This document shows positions 10,193 to 20,449 of a DNA stretch of 64,000 nt, piece after piece. The DNA is taken from positions 28,935,081-28,999,080 of the forward strand of contig OX421498.1 of assembly GCA_949126835.1 (NCBI GenBank). The letters run 5' to 3'. Each line of letters begins with the position of its first letter. Position 1 is the first letter of the stretch. The notes under the pieces are model-generated. The model was not told the origin of the DNA, made no database searches, and worked only from the letters and a program-made list of their open reading frames with translations. The translations under genes were made by a program, and so were the position numbers. Source of the DNA: Anisus vortex. Taxonomy: Eukaryota > Mollusca > Gastropoda > Planorbidae.

Positions 10193-12693
10193 CTGCAAAT
10201 GTAGAAGATTATACAATATCACGGACAAGTCCTCGGCAACTTCCGCCCCTCGTGCAGTAATAATTATGCACCAGTAGTACCACTTATCGGGAAAGCCGTA
10301 TTTTATAGTGGGTTTAGTGTCTTGGAACCAGTGGTTCTAAAATTGTTGTCCCGATGCTCTTTCCCAAGTGACGAAGTAAAAGAAGACGAAGCGGTAACTG
10401 GAAAATAATATCTCTCTCTCTCTTTTTCTATTCGATATATATAGGCTTAAGGTTACCGAATACCTTTTCAGGAAATACCGGACACTCCCACGTCCGTCCC
10501 CCAACGGATATATCGCCCATCGTAACATTGGGTATATTGTTATTCATGCCAGGTATTTATTTTAAGTTTACACCGGATAGTCTTCTACAACAGTGGTTGG
10601 CTACCTACGGCACGCGTGCCACGTCTGGCACAGGACCCCGAAAAAAAAATTGTGTATGCCCTATCCTTGTTTTTTTTTTTGCCATCAGCGAAACGTTAGA
10701 TCCTTTTTTTTTTTTTTTTTTTTTTGCTGGCTTACGACCGGTTTGATGTAAAGATCTTTGAATTTTAATTTAATATGTTAACCCTTACAGTCCCGGGCGC
10801 GTATATAGCGGGACTGAAGGTATGCATGGGAAAGTATGTCGGTACGGGAAGGGTTAAGAAATACATTTTCTTTCATTTCAATCAAAGTACCGCTATGACT
10901 CTCCGTCATTTGCCTGTCTGTTTGAAAACATTTCAGTTTCAGCGGGAAAACCCAGCATCAAATGATGCTTACTTCAAACAAATGCGACGACTACTCTACG
11001 TCTGGTTGCTGTGGATTGTATTATATTGCAAGCAAAAGAAATAACGAATAAAAATAATTAGTATTTGTTCACTATTTACTGAATGGTTTTGTGCGATTCC
11101 AAGGATACTATTTTTAAATATTTTCTTTCTGATTTAAGGCTAAAAAAAACGTGTGCCACCACAATGAAAAATACTTTCCATTCATTTATTATTACTATTA
11201 TGGTTTAATATTCCTAAATATGAGGTCTTTTTCTTTATTAATATGACTCTTTCTATACTTCATATTTGTATTGTTATAACTTACTTTCTTTCTGGTAGAA
11301 ATCACTATTTATTAAGTGCTAAATTTGAGACTTATATTAATTAACAGAGGATTTCCTAAAAAGTTATAATTGCATCATCTGTGTCTATGTAATGGAAAAC
11401 GTTTACAATTGTACAAAACGTGATATTATTCCGGCGATATATCAAAGTATAATTTAAACAGTGCCCATAAAATGACAGAAAAAAGACTCAAAATCGATCA
11501 CCAACGTCCGACTCAAGAAATTTGGACAAAAGAATATGGATTTGTCCAACAAAAGGATCGCGCTGTATGTTCTTTCTGTTGAGAAAGTGTTGCATGTCGT
11601 ACGTCTAAAGACATTTTGACACCAAACATAAATCAAAATCTGGAAGGAAGCTGCGTAGAAAAGTCGTCAGCTATTCTTAACTTCCAGACTTCCCTCGTTG
11701 AAACGTTCATTTGTTTGAAGAAACTTGCTTTCGCACTACTTTCAGTTTTTGGGTTCACTTAAATATGTGAACTGATTTTCTCACACATGACGTCGCCTTA
11801 ACACTTGAACACTCAGAAGCGTGTGTGAAGTTTAAAGTAAATAAATATGTACCTGATATTGAACAATTATCGAAAAAAAAAACTACAAGGACAAACAGAC
11901 CAATTGCACTCAAATGAGCTTTTGTTTATATTCTGTCAATATGCATACACAATAGTTCAAGATCGCTTGTATTTGTTTAATCTTCTGGAAAATAAAAAGA
12001 AGCTAAAGTTTTTTTTATAGAGCATCATGTTACGTCCTTATTGTAATTATCGCAATTTGAGACTAATCGTGTTAACTTTTGCGTGGTTTCTTGAAACGCT
12101 CCTATTCTTTTTTCGTCACGCCACATACGTAGATTGGTGGTTATTGAGTGATTTGTTTACATTAATTTGTATGTAATATACTTCTTTTATGCCGTAACTC
12201 GACAGTTTCAGGTAGATAATTTAACTACGAATTTTTGTAAGTAAGGAGATTTAATTTCATTAGTTGGGCGGACGTTATTTGTTTAATGTTGTTGTTATTT
12301 TTAAATGTGGGCATAAATATTATGTCAGATAAAACCTGCCTATTTATGGCTTTTCTTTAGGGTTAAAAATATGTTCTCTTCTATAGAAATTGTTCTTCGC
12401 ATTTAGATATTTGGGATTTGTGTTATAATGTAGACTTAGAAATGTTAATTTATAGCCTATGAGATGTGAAAAGAATTAGTTATGATGTTATGTTGGGTCG
12501 AGGTTCACCAGCCCTATGATCAGTTTGGTCCAGAGGATATTTTTCCAGCTAGCCCTTAAGCTGTATTATAAATGAAAACTGTTATATAATTGAATAATGT
12601 AGTTTTAATAAATTTATTATAACGCCTTGCTGTAGCCCCCCCCCCCCCCCCCCACATCCCGACCCCATTTACACATAGACCTACATTTAATTC
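10193..12693. other. Non-coding DNA, possible upstream intron of NHL gene
   Basis: No supported gene. It contains a short CT run near 10411-10425, T-rich homopolymers at 10670-10725, a hAT/MITE-like fragment at about 10585-10650 (cagtggttggctacctac) and a C run at 12637-12653. It is probably intronic to the minus-strand NHL gene, whose 5' exons must lie further right. Confidence 0.5.
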
Positions 12694-12770
12694 GTTGTTT
12701 TCACGTGACGTCATCAAAATTGGGGTTGACCTCGGCGGCCATGTTCCTTCACTAGCAACAGTAAACAAAT
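12694..12770 (+). repeat. Left terminal inverted repeat of the ISL2EU element
   Basis: It pairs with 16684-16752 in inverted orientation. Shared blocks are ttgttttcac, acgtga, ggcggccat, ttcctt and taaacaaat, with small indels between them. It ends about 40 nt before the transposase ATG and so probably includes promoter sequence. Confidence 0.8.
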
Positions 12771-12809
12771 ATAGCGTCCTTCTACTATTTGCTATAAACC
12801 TATTTCACT

Positions 12810-13047
12810 ATGCCGATTTGTGCAATTTACGGTTGTAGCAATAGACAGGGGTCTCAAAAGAATGTCCCAGAAGAATTGAAATTACGTTTTTTTAATATAC
12901 CAACCGTAATAACGCATCAAGGAGATGAAACAAGGGAGCTGAGTATGGAAAGGCGACGATTGTGGAAAGCCGCCGTAAATAGGAAAGACATCCTGACCGA
13001 AGAAGCGTGGGACAAAACTGTAGTCTGTTCAAAACATTTTGTAGATG
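12810..13047 (+). CDS. THAP-DDE transposase, exon 1 (THAP zinc finger)
   Basis: The first exon codes 79 residues plus one base. It begins MPICAIYGCS. The THAP C2CH ligands are C4, C9, C73 and H76 (VVCSKHFVDG), with the conserved Trp in LWKAAVNR. THAP domains bind DNA and here should recognise the transposon ends. The C9-to-C73 spacing is longer than in many THAP domains. The exon ends at GAT G|GTATGT (donor 13048). The open frame runs on to a stop at 13070, but the spliced product restores the conserved motif HFVDGVKAYL. The 540-nt intron that follows is AT-rich with no other feature. Confidence 0.9.
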
Positions 13048-13587
13048 GTATGTATAAATCCCGTAAATAATTAAATTGTTATAATTATTTTAATACAAAA
13101 TTATGTTATTTAAAAATTTAAATCATATTATTTAGGCCTACTACTATGATTACTACCCACTTATATTCACTTGGCCTTTTCTGTTAGTGTTAGAAAAGAA
13201 AGACCTATCAACTATCATTCCTATATATTTTACATTTCAACTTTCACGAATCATGATAATAGGCCTACACATTGAACCATTAACCATGTGGATTGATTTG
13301 TTAAACTAACTGTAAATAAACTGTAGGCCTATTTGTAAACACCATATAAATAGTTAAATTGTAATGAAGGCTTTTAAATTAAGTTTAAGGTTGGGAGGCC
13401 TAAGCCGCCTAAGGAATGTATGAGTATGCTTTAACTTTAGCCTTCATATACGGAAAATTATAGCTCTGATGGATTATTGTAAATTATATTTTACCCCAAA
13501 TTTTTGTTTTCATTATAATATGTATTTGGGTTTTATTTCATTTATTTAATAATGATAAATATAATCTTTATGTTTTTTCTTGTTTAG

Positions 13588-14900
13588 GTGTCAAAGCTTA
13601 TCTGCAGCTAAGAAACAGCCCCTCATGGTTGCCTACACTTCATCTAGGCTATGATGCAATTTCTGCTTCACCTGTATCCAACTCAAAGGGAAGATACACA
13701 AGAATTACTGCTAGGAGAAAAAAAAAATTCACTGAATCGTCCTCCTCTACTCCAAGTAAAAGAATTAAAAATCAAGAATTCGGTGAACCTGTTCACAGTG
13801 CTTCTGTTGTAGAGATTCCAATAGAAGGTGAAACACTTGATAACAATAACATAGATGCACAAAGTAGTTTTTCTTTAGACACTGGAGTCGGAGTTTCTGT
13901 ACAGACAGATTTAACACTTGAACAACTCAATCAAATGTATGATGATTACAGTTCTAGGATTGTTGAATCCTCTAAGAAGAAATGTCTCCTGTCTATATAT
14001 GAAAGACAGTACTATGTGGAAAATGAAAATCATGTTCATTTTTACACAGGTATACCAACACTGGCAGTTTTGGATTTTGTATTCAAAGATTACATCAGTC
14101 CACATATGACAGATTTAACTATAACCCTAACTAAAGAACAGGAATTTTGTTTATGTCTGATCAAAATTAAAATGGGCTATCAATTTCAGGATATAGCCAA
14201 TAATTTAAAAGTATCGCTCGCAACTGTTCACAGAAGTTTTCACAGAACTTTAGACATACTGGTGGCAAGACTGTCATTTTTAATTAAATGGCCTGGAAGA
14301 GAAGAGCTTAGGCTAACTATGCCAATGTGTTTCAAAGAGTTTGATGACAAAGTTGTAGTTATTGTTGACTGTTTTGAGATTGTTGCAGAGAAACCTTCGG
14401 GAGCTGCCAACCAGATACACATATATTCGCACTATAAACACAACCAGACGGTTAAATTTTTGATAGGTATCACACCCCAGGGCACTGTCAGTTTCATTTC
14501 AGAAGCTTGGGGTGGAAGATCATCTGACAAACACATCATCGAAGAAAGTGGTCTCCTTAATTATTTGTTGCCAGAAGATATTTTGATGGCAGATAGAGGC
14601 TTTAAAATAAATGATGAAGTGCAATTTTACAGAGCTAAACTTGCTATTCCTGATTTTACTCGGGGAAAAAAACAACTTCACCCATTAGAAGTGGAAAATA
14701 CTAGAAAGATTGCCTCTGTGAGAATACACGTAGAGCGCATAATTGGATTTGTTAAAAGAAAGTTTGCCATTTTACAAACTACAATTCCATTGGAATTCTT
14801 TAAAAAAAAGAAGACTGACCAAGAACCTACAATTGATAAAATTGTGAAAGTTTGTTGCTGCTTGGTGAATTTACATCGTTCAATAATACCATTTGATTAA
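13588..14900 (+). CDS. THAP-DDE transposase, exon 2 (HTH and DDE_Tnp_4-like catalytic domain)
   Basis: The acceptor ttgtttag lies at 13580-13587. The spliced protein is 516 residues. After a basic, Ser-rich linker comes a helix-turn-helix-like segment (MGYQFQDIANNLKVSLATVH), then an IS5/Harbinger-type DDE nuclease domain. The catalytic residues are visible as D340 (VVIVDCFEI), D415 (ILMADRGFKI) and E462 (RIHVERIIGF). The W-G-G-R-SSD block (EAWGGRSSDKHI) typical of DDE_Tnp_4 is also present. There is no internal stop or frameshift, so the gene may be functional or recently active. An AATAAA lies at 15050-15055. It converges on the YqaJ gene. Confidence 0.93.
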
Positions 14901-15582
14901 TTAAATTAGCAATGTTGATTTTTAAGCAAAAGTTTTAATAATTCAAACACATTGTTAAAATGTACTAATTTTTTTTAATTTACAGGCAAGTAATGTAAAC
15001 ATGTAAAAAATTAAAAAGGTTCATTACATTTTTAAAGAAATACACTCACAATAAATGATTTAAAAGCAAAACAGGATTGTATTGTTTTGGGAACATTTTG
15101 GAAAAAATTACCAAATGTAGGAAAAAAATTTGTATTCACAATAACAGTGCCAAAAACATACTTTTTTAAAATAAATATTGAACAACTTGTGTCATAAGCC
15201 TTAGCATTTTTTTTTAAATATAAATTAACATAGGTATACTGAAAAACATAGCTTTATAAATATAAAAAATAAAATGTGTTATATCATTCCAAAAACACTA
15301 CTTGTCAACATTTAGATAATTTACACATACCAGTAGACTTTATAATTGGGAAAAGTTTTAAAATAATGTGAGTATAGCAATAACCCCGTATAATGTACAA
15401 AGAAAATATATGTGTTAAATTCATAACCTTTGTCAATTTTAATATTATTATTATATATTATTTGATAGAGATAATTTAATTTTTAAAACTAAATTTGTGA
15501 ATAAAATATTTTTAGTAACATATGTTACTTACTCTAGTTTTGTTTTAAATGCTAATTGTAATGTCATTGTATAATTATAACA

Positions 15583-16416
15583 TTAGTTAAAACAAAATGA
15601 AAAACATATTTTATAAAGCTTTTGAAAAAACTTTGTACACATCTCTGGCATTACACATTGTTTGTGAAATATTGTTGCTCTATCTAAAGCAGTCTCCCAA
15701 CATTCTCTATCTGGGAACACCCTCGTAACAATAAGTGGCAGGTGAGGGCACCAGACAACAAAGTCACAATATCTTCTGCCACTGAGAAAGAGTTGACACT
15801 GCACTTGATAATAATAAGGGTGGCTTTTCTTCAGTTCATACTTTCCTTGATCATTTAAAGTTAGCCATGTAATATCTTTGATCTCACTGCTGGTATCTTT
15901 TAAGGTATAAGGGCATTTAATTTCCACACAGCCATCTCCACAACAAGAACATGTTACTAGACCATCTGGACTAGCTCCAAACCTAGGGTACTCTGAATTC
16001 ATTATAAGTCCACAGTCTGACAACTGAAAATCAGCATGAAGTTCAGAGCGAATAGATTTATATTTCTGCCGCGCAGTAACCTCGTATTTGATGCCCCAGT
16101 CGGTAGCTGGGGATTTAAAAATGCTTTCACTTGGGGCGCAAATTTTTTTTAATAAACTGACTGAAGGTTTTTTAATGTCAGTGTGAGATGCTGCATACAA
16201 GTTTGAAGCTGTAATTCTTCCAGACCTCATAGTACACCATAGTTTACTTTTAATTTGCTGTCTAGTTTTCTCCTCAATAACTTCAGTTTGTTGTTTGGTT
16301 ATTGCTAAATCCAGGCCTTCACAATAGTCTACTATAGCTGTTATATCAGGAAATTCTAGTTCAGTTCGATAGATTAAGGGTAAATCAAGGCGATAAGACC
16401 ATTTTAGGAATTTAGG
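15583..16416 (-). CDS. YqaJ-family nuclease of the ISL2EU element, C-terminal coding part
   Basis: The frame is open from an acceptor-like ttttag (AG at 16418-16417) to the stop at 15583. From M16230 the YqaJ/lambda-exonuclease motifs are all present: E50 (WGIKYEVTAR), D89 (GASPDGLV), E103-x-K105 (CVEIKCPY) and the Q motif (YYYQVQCQLFLSG, Q142-Q146). A Cys cluster (CSCCGDGC) precedes the E-x-K. The signature SKLWCTMRSGRITASN lies at the domain start. These nucleases cut DNA with two metals; in ISL2EU elements the role is unproven but presumably DNA end processing. In related proteins as I recall them a SWIM zinc finger precedes this domain; it is missing here. Confidence 0.88.
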   Translation of the reverse strand, partial: PKFLKWSYRLDLPLIYRTELEFPDITAIVDYCEGLDLAITKQQTEVIEEKTRQQIKSKLWCTMRSGRITASNLYAASHTDIKKPSVSLLKKICAPSESIFKSPATDWGIKYEVTARQKYKSIRSELHADFQLSDCGLIMNSEYPRFGASPDGLVTCSCCGDGCVEIKCPYTLKDTSSEIKDITWLTLNDQGKYELKKSHPYYYQVQCQLFLSGRRYCDFVVWCPHLPLIVTRVFPDRECWETALDRATIFHKQCVMPEMCTKFFQKLYKICFSFCFN

Positions 16417-16438
16417 CTAAAATAAAAAAAAATCTTAC

Positions 16439-16644
16439 CTTAGTACCAAGTAGTTGACAATATCGAAGTATGTAACTTCAGGCCATTTCATTCTATCGCG
16501 GCTAAACTCAGCTGAAGCCAAAGCATATGGATCAACATTTAAATTGACTGTCTTAGCATCATACCGGTCTCTAACGTCGGTGGGCAGAGTCAAACGATAA
16601 GTAATGAGTTCCATATTATCTTTTTTTTTACTTAAACATGCCAT
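16439..16644 (-). CDS. YqaJ-family protein, N-terminal exon
   Basis: This exon starts at ATG 16644. It contains KWPEVTYFDIVNYLVL, the conserved N-terminal block of ISL2EU-associated YqaJ proteins. It ends at CTA AG|GTAAGA, a strong donor (phase 2). The next acceptor is only 22 nt away and would be read in phase 0, so the two parts do not join in frame. The intervening coding sequence (expected SWIM finger region) appears to have been lost. Just upstream lies the right inverted repeat. Confidence 0.75.
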
Positions 16645-16683
16645 ATTGTAAAAAATGAGAGCAAAACTATCAAGCAGACTGAG

Positions 16684-16752
16684 ATTTGTTTATTGTCGTT
16701 ATGGAAGGAAAATGGCCGCCTCGAGTCTGCGTATCACGTGAGTGAAAACAAT
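16684..16752 (-). repeat. Right terminal inverted repeat of the ISL2EU element
   Basis: It is the inverted counterpart of 12694-12770. Reading inward on the minus strand the shared blocks are attgttttcac, acgtga, gcggccat, ttcctt and aataaacaaat. It ends about 40 nt before the YqaJ start codon, mirroring the arrangement at the left end. Confidence 0.8.
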
Positions 16753-18607
16753 CAATAGTTAATGAAATTTTTTTATTTTTTTTAAAGCAGAGCTTGACTA
16801 TTTGGTTGTTGTTACGCCGAATGAGTTAGAAATTCTATTTCGGCACGCTGATATCAAAAGGTTGCCGTGCCCCGTTCTAAAATATCGGACTGTCCGGATC
16901 AACTGGCAACTTTGTATGTTTTGCTACTTTCTTCGATTTTCTCTCTCTCTCTCTTTACTCGGACTCTCTCATTTTTTAATAGATATACCCAAAACAAAAC
17001 TTCATAGTATATTTCATCTGTGAAATAGAAACTATTCTCTCAAATTAGAGAAATACCCCTCCCACTATACACACTGTGCTTTTGATCTAGTATTCCATTT
17101 TTAGATTCACGGTATATAACCAAACGAAAACATAAAGAGACAATACAGGTTTTAAAAATATAATTAATTGTGTTATGTGAAATGTACATTTATAGCATAA
17201 CTTAGAATATGTAAGACGTAAAAGCAGCTTGGAGCTTTTTTTCACGCCATCATGTGACCCAGTCTAATACCATGTGCTAACTAAATGTGACGCTGTAGAC
17301 TACAATTTTGCTGACTAAATAAATGTGACACGGTATACTGCAATGTACTAGCTAAATGTGTCGTAGTCTATTGCAATGTACTAACTTAAATAAAGCAGTT
17401 ATAAAAGTCTAGATCTTTTACAAACCTATTGAATCATTAAGTCATACATTTGGGTCATTTATTTATTTATTTTGTATAATTTTTTTTAATTTTTTTTTTT
17501 GGGGGGGGGGGGGGGGTTCGTTGGTTTATTTTTCTTCTGTTTTTATATTTTAAACAATTTAGAGCGCTATTTAAAAAAAAAAGAAATGCAGATTGTTAGA
17601 ATTGTGGTCCACATGTAAGATACCCTCACCCCCCACCACAAGCAACCCCTACCCCACCCTTCTCAAGCAATCCTCACCCCAAACCGAATCCACCGAAAGC
17701 TTGTGGTTTACTACGAAGCAGTTTGGTTTCATAACAATGATTATAGTCTAGCGATTTGGGGGTGGAGCCCCCCCCCCCCAGAAGTATGGCGGCTCGATGA
17801 TTCCATTGTGGGGCCTGTAAATCGGTTGTAAATATACCCTATGGATCAGGTCTTGGCAAAGCAAAGGGTCTCAAATTATGTCAAGTCATTCTTTTACGCT
17901 GATATTAAAAAGTAAGTAAAGTATCCCGTCGGACCGAATTGTTCCATAGGTCCGGCGAAGCAGATTTCACACGATTCTGTGGCCGCGGCATACTAGGGGA
18001 TTGTGTGGCCAGCACTATGCACAGCCGCCTTTACTTTACACCAATTAATGTCAGGTACCCAACAGAGCTGAGTAGACTCATGCTGATATTAAACTGCGAT
18101 TTTTATTTTCATTTTTTTAAAGATAATTTTGGAAACGTTTAGTGTGTATATTAATTAACCACAAATCATGTCACATAATTGTAGTCTTCTAAATTATAAT
18201 AAGGACCGTGAATTTTTCGAAACAAATTTAAGAACGCCAAAGATTTAAGGAGATGGCAAACAAAAATTGTATTTGAAAAATCCACACATCGTCATAAATA
18301 CAGTGGCTGGCGTTTTTTTTAATGCAATGTAATAAAGGACAGGTGGGATGGGGAAGTGGGGGGTTCCTGTGATTTAAGAATAGTTGTAAAAGTCAAGCTT
18401 TTAGGTGGTTGTAGGATGCTGGTTAATCAACAAATGAATAGTCTACTCAAATATAAACGCAGTTCTCTTACCTGTATCAAGTATACAGTTTAACCAGGTA
18501 CACTGTTTTGCCACAGCTTCTTCCCTCCAATATCATACAAATCATTTTACGTGTTTTAAATTATGTTTCTACTAACATTTTACAACCCATTAGTCATACA
18601 AAGCATT
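16753..18607. other. Non-coding, repeat remnants
   Basis: No gene. It contains a MITE remnant at 16810-16880 (sharing atcaaaaggttgccg with copies at 27086 and 33511) and G/C homopolymers at 17501-17516 and 17770-17780. It also has three imperfect copies of an approximately 45-bp unit at 17265-17400 (ctaactaaatgtgacgctgt and variants) and a truncated SINE at 17915-18085. Confidence 0.5.
17915..18085 (-). mobile_element. SINE family 1, truncated copy lacking the tRNA head
   Basis: It matches the 3' two thirds of the SINE at 5950-6216: ggaccgaattgttccatagg, ggcatactagg and cagagctgagtagactca are present. The tRNA-like head with A and B boxes is absent. Confidence 0.8.
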
Positions 18608-18615
18608 GTTTAAAC

Positions 18616-18978
18616 CAGGGGTCTCAAACTCAGAGGAAGGCATGTGCCACTTTATCACTTAAGAGATGTGTCAAGGGCCGCCCCCCCCCCCCCACACACA
18701 CACACACAACAACGACATCCCGATCCTAGTATACAAAATCACTTTAAACATCTTAACTCATTTTACTACTTATCACTAATAATATGCCAATTTAATATTT
18801 AGACTCAAAGAATTATACCAACGTGTTATGTAACGTATATAAAATAAACAATAAAATTTTATGTGTATGAGTAGGCCTACTGAGTCTGATTATCACGAAT
18901 AGTAAACTTAATGGCGGGCCTCAAAATTCCACTTGGTGGGCCGCATGCGGCCCGCGGGCCTCCAGTTTGAGACCCCTT
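18616..18978. mobile_element. Non-autonomous hAT element (MITE), 363 bp
   Basis: The ends are caggggtctcaaact at left and agtttgagacccctt at right. They are flanked by a perfect 8-bp target duplication, gtttaaac (18608-18615 and 18979-18986). Near its right end it carries the palindrome-rich subterminal block gggccgcatgcggcccgcgg, also present in the hAT transposon at 46856. There is no coding capacity. Internally it has a C run and a CA run. Confidence 0.88.
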
Positions 18979-19229
18979 GTTTAAACCCTCAAGACAGACT
19001 CTCGGATTAATTCCGCAAATAACCATGCTAACATCTACTTACAAAAGAGATAAAGAAATGTTGTGTACTCCAAAAAACAGTTATTTCCACAACACTGGTC
19101 GCTTTCTAGATGATTTAATCGTATTAGGCGTCTCGAACGTCATATCAAAGGGAGGTTATTACCAAAGAATTCAAAGGACAACAATTTGGCCATGTTTGTT
19201 GCCTTCTGACAACAACTCAACCCAGCAGA

Positions 19230-19323
19230 TGAGAGAGAGAGGGAGAGAGAGAGAGGGGTAGAGAGAGAAGACAGACAGACCAGACAGACGGACGGACGGA
19301 CGGACGGAAAGACAGACAGACAT

Positions 19324-19401
<78 letters not shown>
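19230..19401. repeat. Compound microsatellite (GA, GACG/GACA, GATA)
   Basis: A gagaga tract passes into gacaga/gacgga repeats and then about 19 copies of gata/taga (19324-19401). The open frames across it (serial Ile-Tyr-Leu-Ser) are repeat artefacts. Confidence 0.95.
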
Positions 19402-20192
19402 CAAGCGTATCTGGGTTAAAGTCAAGCTTCTGTGGTGAAAAAGATATATTCCAAGGTTCCATATATCAGATAAGTTGGGTAACCCCTCAATGAATTGTTT
19501 GCCGAAAGAGCTATTAAAAGTCAGAAAAATATAACACACGGCCGAGAAAATTATCTTGTATGCATATGTTTTAAATACTGAAATTATTTTCGTTGGTAAA
19601 CAAAATAAAAGAAATGATGGGGGGGGGGGGGAGGGGGGAGTCACAATTTCTGCCAGTGGTGTGTGGACAAATCTCTAAAACTAAAAAAATATGTTTGGGT
19701 GTTAAAATGTCCGTCTTATGTTTCTCACACACACAACACACACACACGCACATACTGGCCGAATTACTAAATAACCATGGACGCCATTGCTACGAGCACG
19801 TGCTTACTTGTGCCAAATGAAGTTCCAGAATACGACGTGCCAAATTGGCCTGTGACCAGGGGCTTGATAAACCATTAGGCAAAAAGAAGGACAGGACGAG
19901 ATAAGGGCATCACAATGGGGGGGGGGGGGGCAAGGAAACATTCCCTGGCTGAAATGGTGCAGCTAAACCAGGATCCGTAAAGCAATAAATGACCGACATT
20001 ACATTACAAAAGAAATTAAAAATTCAAAAGTAGGAGAAACTATTTAAATATAGAATGTCACGGTATACAACAACTAGAGAAAACAAAAACTTGTATTTTC
20101 ATTCCACTCTAAGTTTTTGTTGCATTGCAAGAGATATATGTGTGTATTTTATGGTTAATTATTTGTATTTTGAATTACTTATATAAAGAGGT

Positions 20193-20436
20193 AGGAGGCA
20201 CACTGCGCATTCGGCTGGCGTACCGAAGGTCCTGGGTTCGAATCCTGGTGCAGGCTAAGATTTTTTTTTCTCCGGTCTGGAAGCTGTCCCTGAGTCTACC
20301 CAGCTCTGATGGATACCTGACCTTAGTTGGGGTAAAGTAAAGGCTGATGTACATAGTCCTGGCCACACAATCATGGCCCCAGAAACTGGTGAACGCTGAA
20401 CTCTACGGATCAATTTGGTTCGACGGGATGCTTTAC
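20193..20436 (+). mobile_element. SINE family 1, plus-strand copy with 13-bp target duplication
   Basis: The head reads cactgcgcattcggctggcg and the B box is gggttcgaatcctgg. The standard body (ctgagtctacccagctctga, accttagttggggtaaagta) and tail follow. It is flanked by perfect direct repeats tatataaagaggt at 20180-20192 and 20437-20449, showing insertion by target-primed retrotransposition. It is the best-defined copy in the window. Confidence 0.92.
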
Positions 20437-20449
20437 TATATAAAGAGGT

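Larger units (their letters stand above)
12694..16752. mobile_element. ISL2EU-type DNA transposon (PHIS superfamily), about 4.06 kb
   Basis: The element has imperfect terminal inverted repeats (12694-12770 and 16684-16752). They share ttgttttcac at the outer end, acgtga, a gcggccat core with ttcctt, and taaacaaat at the inner end. Between them lie two convergent genes: a THAP-DDE transposase on plus and a YqaJ nuclease on minus. That pairing is the hallmark of the ISL2EU group. The exact outer ends and target duplication could not be fixed by eye. The transposase looks intact; the YqaJ gene appears internally deleted, so autonomy is doubtful. Confidence 0.88.

Noticed and set aside
13048..13073. 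Transposase exon 1 read through to the stop at 13070 as a small THAP-only protein
   Set aside because: A good donor and matching acceptor restore the conserved HFVDG motif and a full DDE protein in frame, so splicing is the better model.
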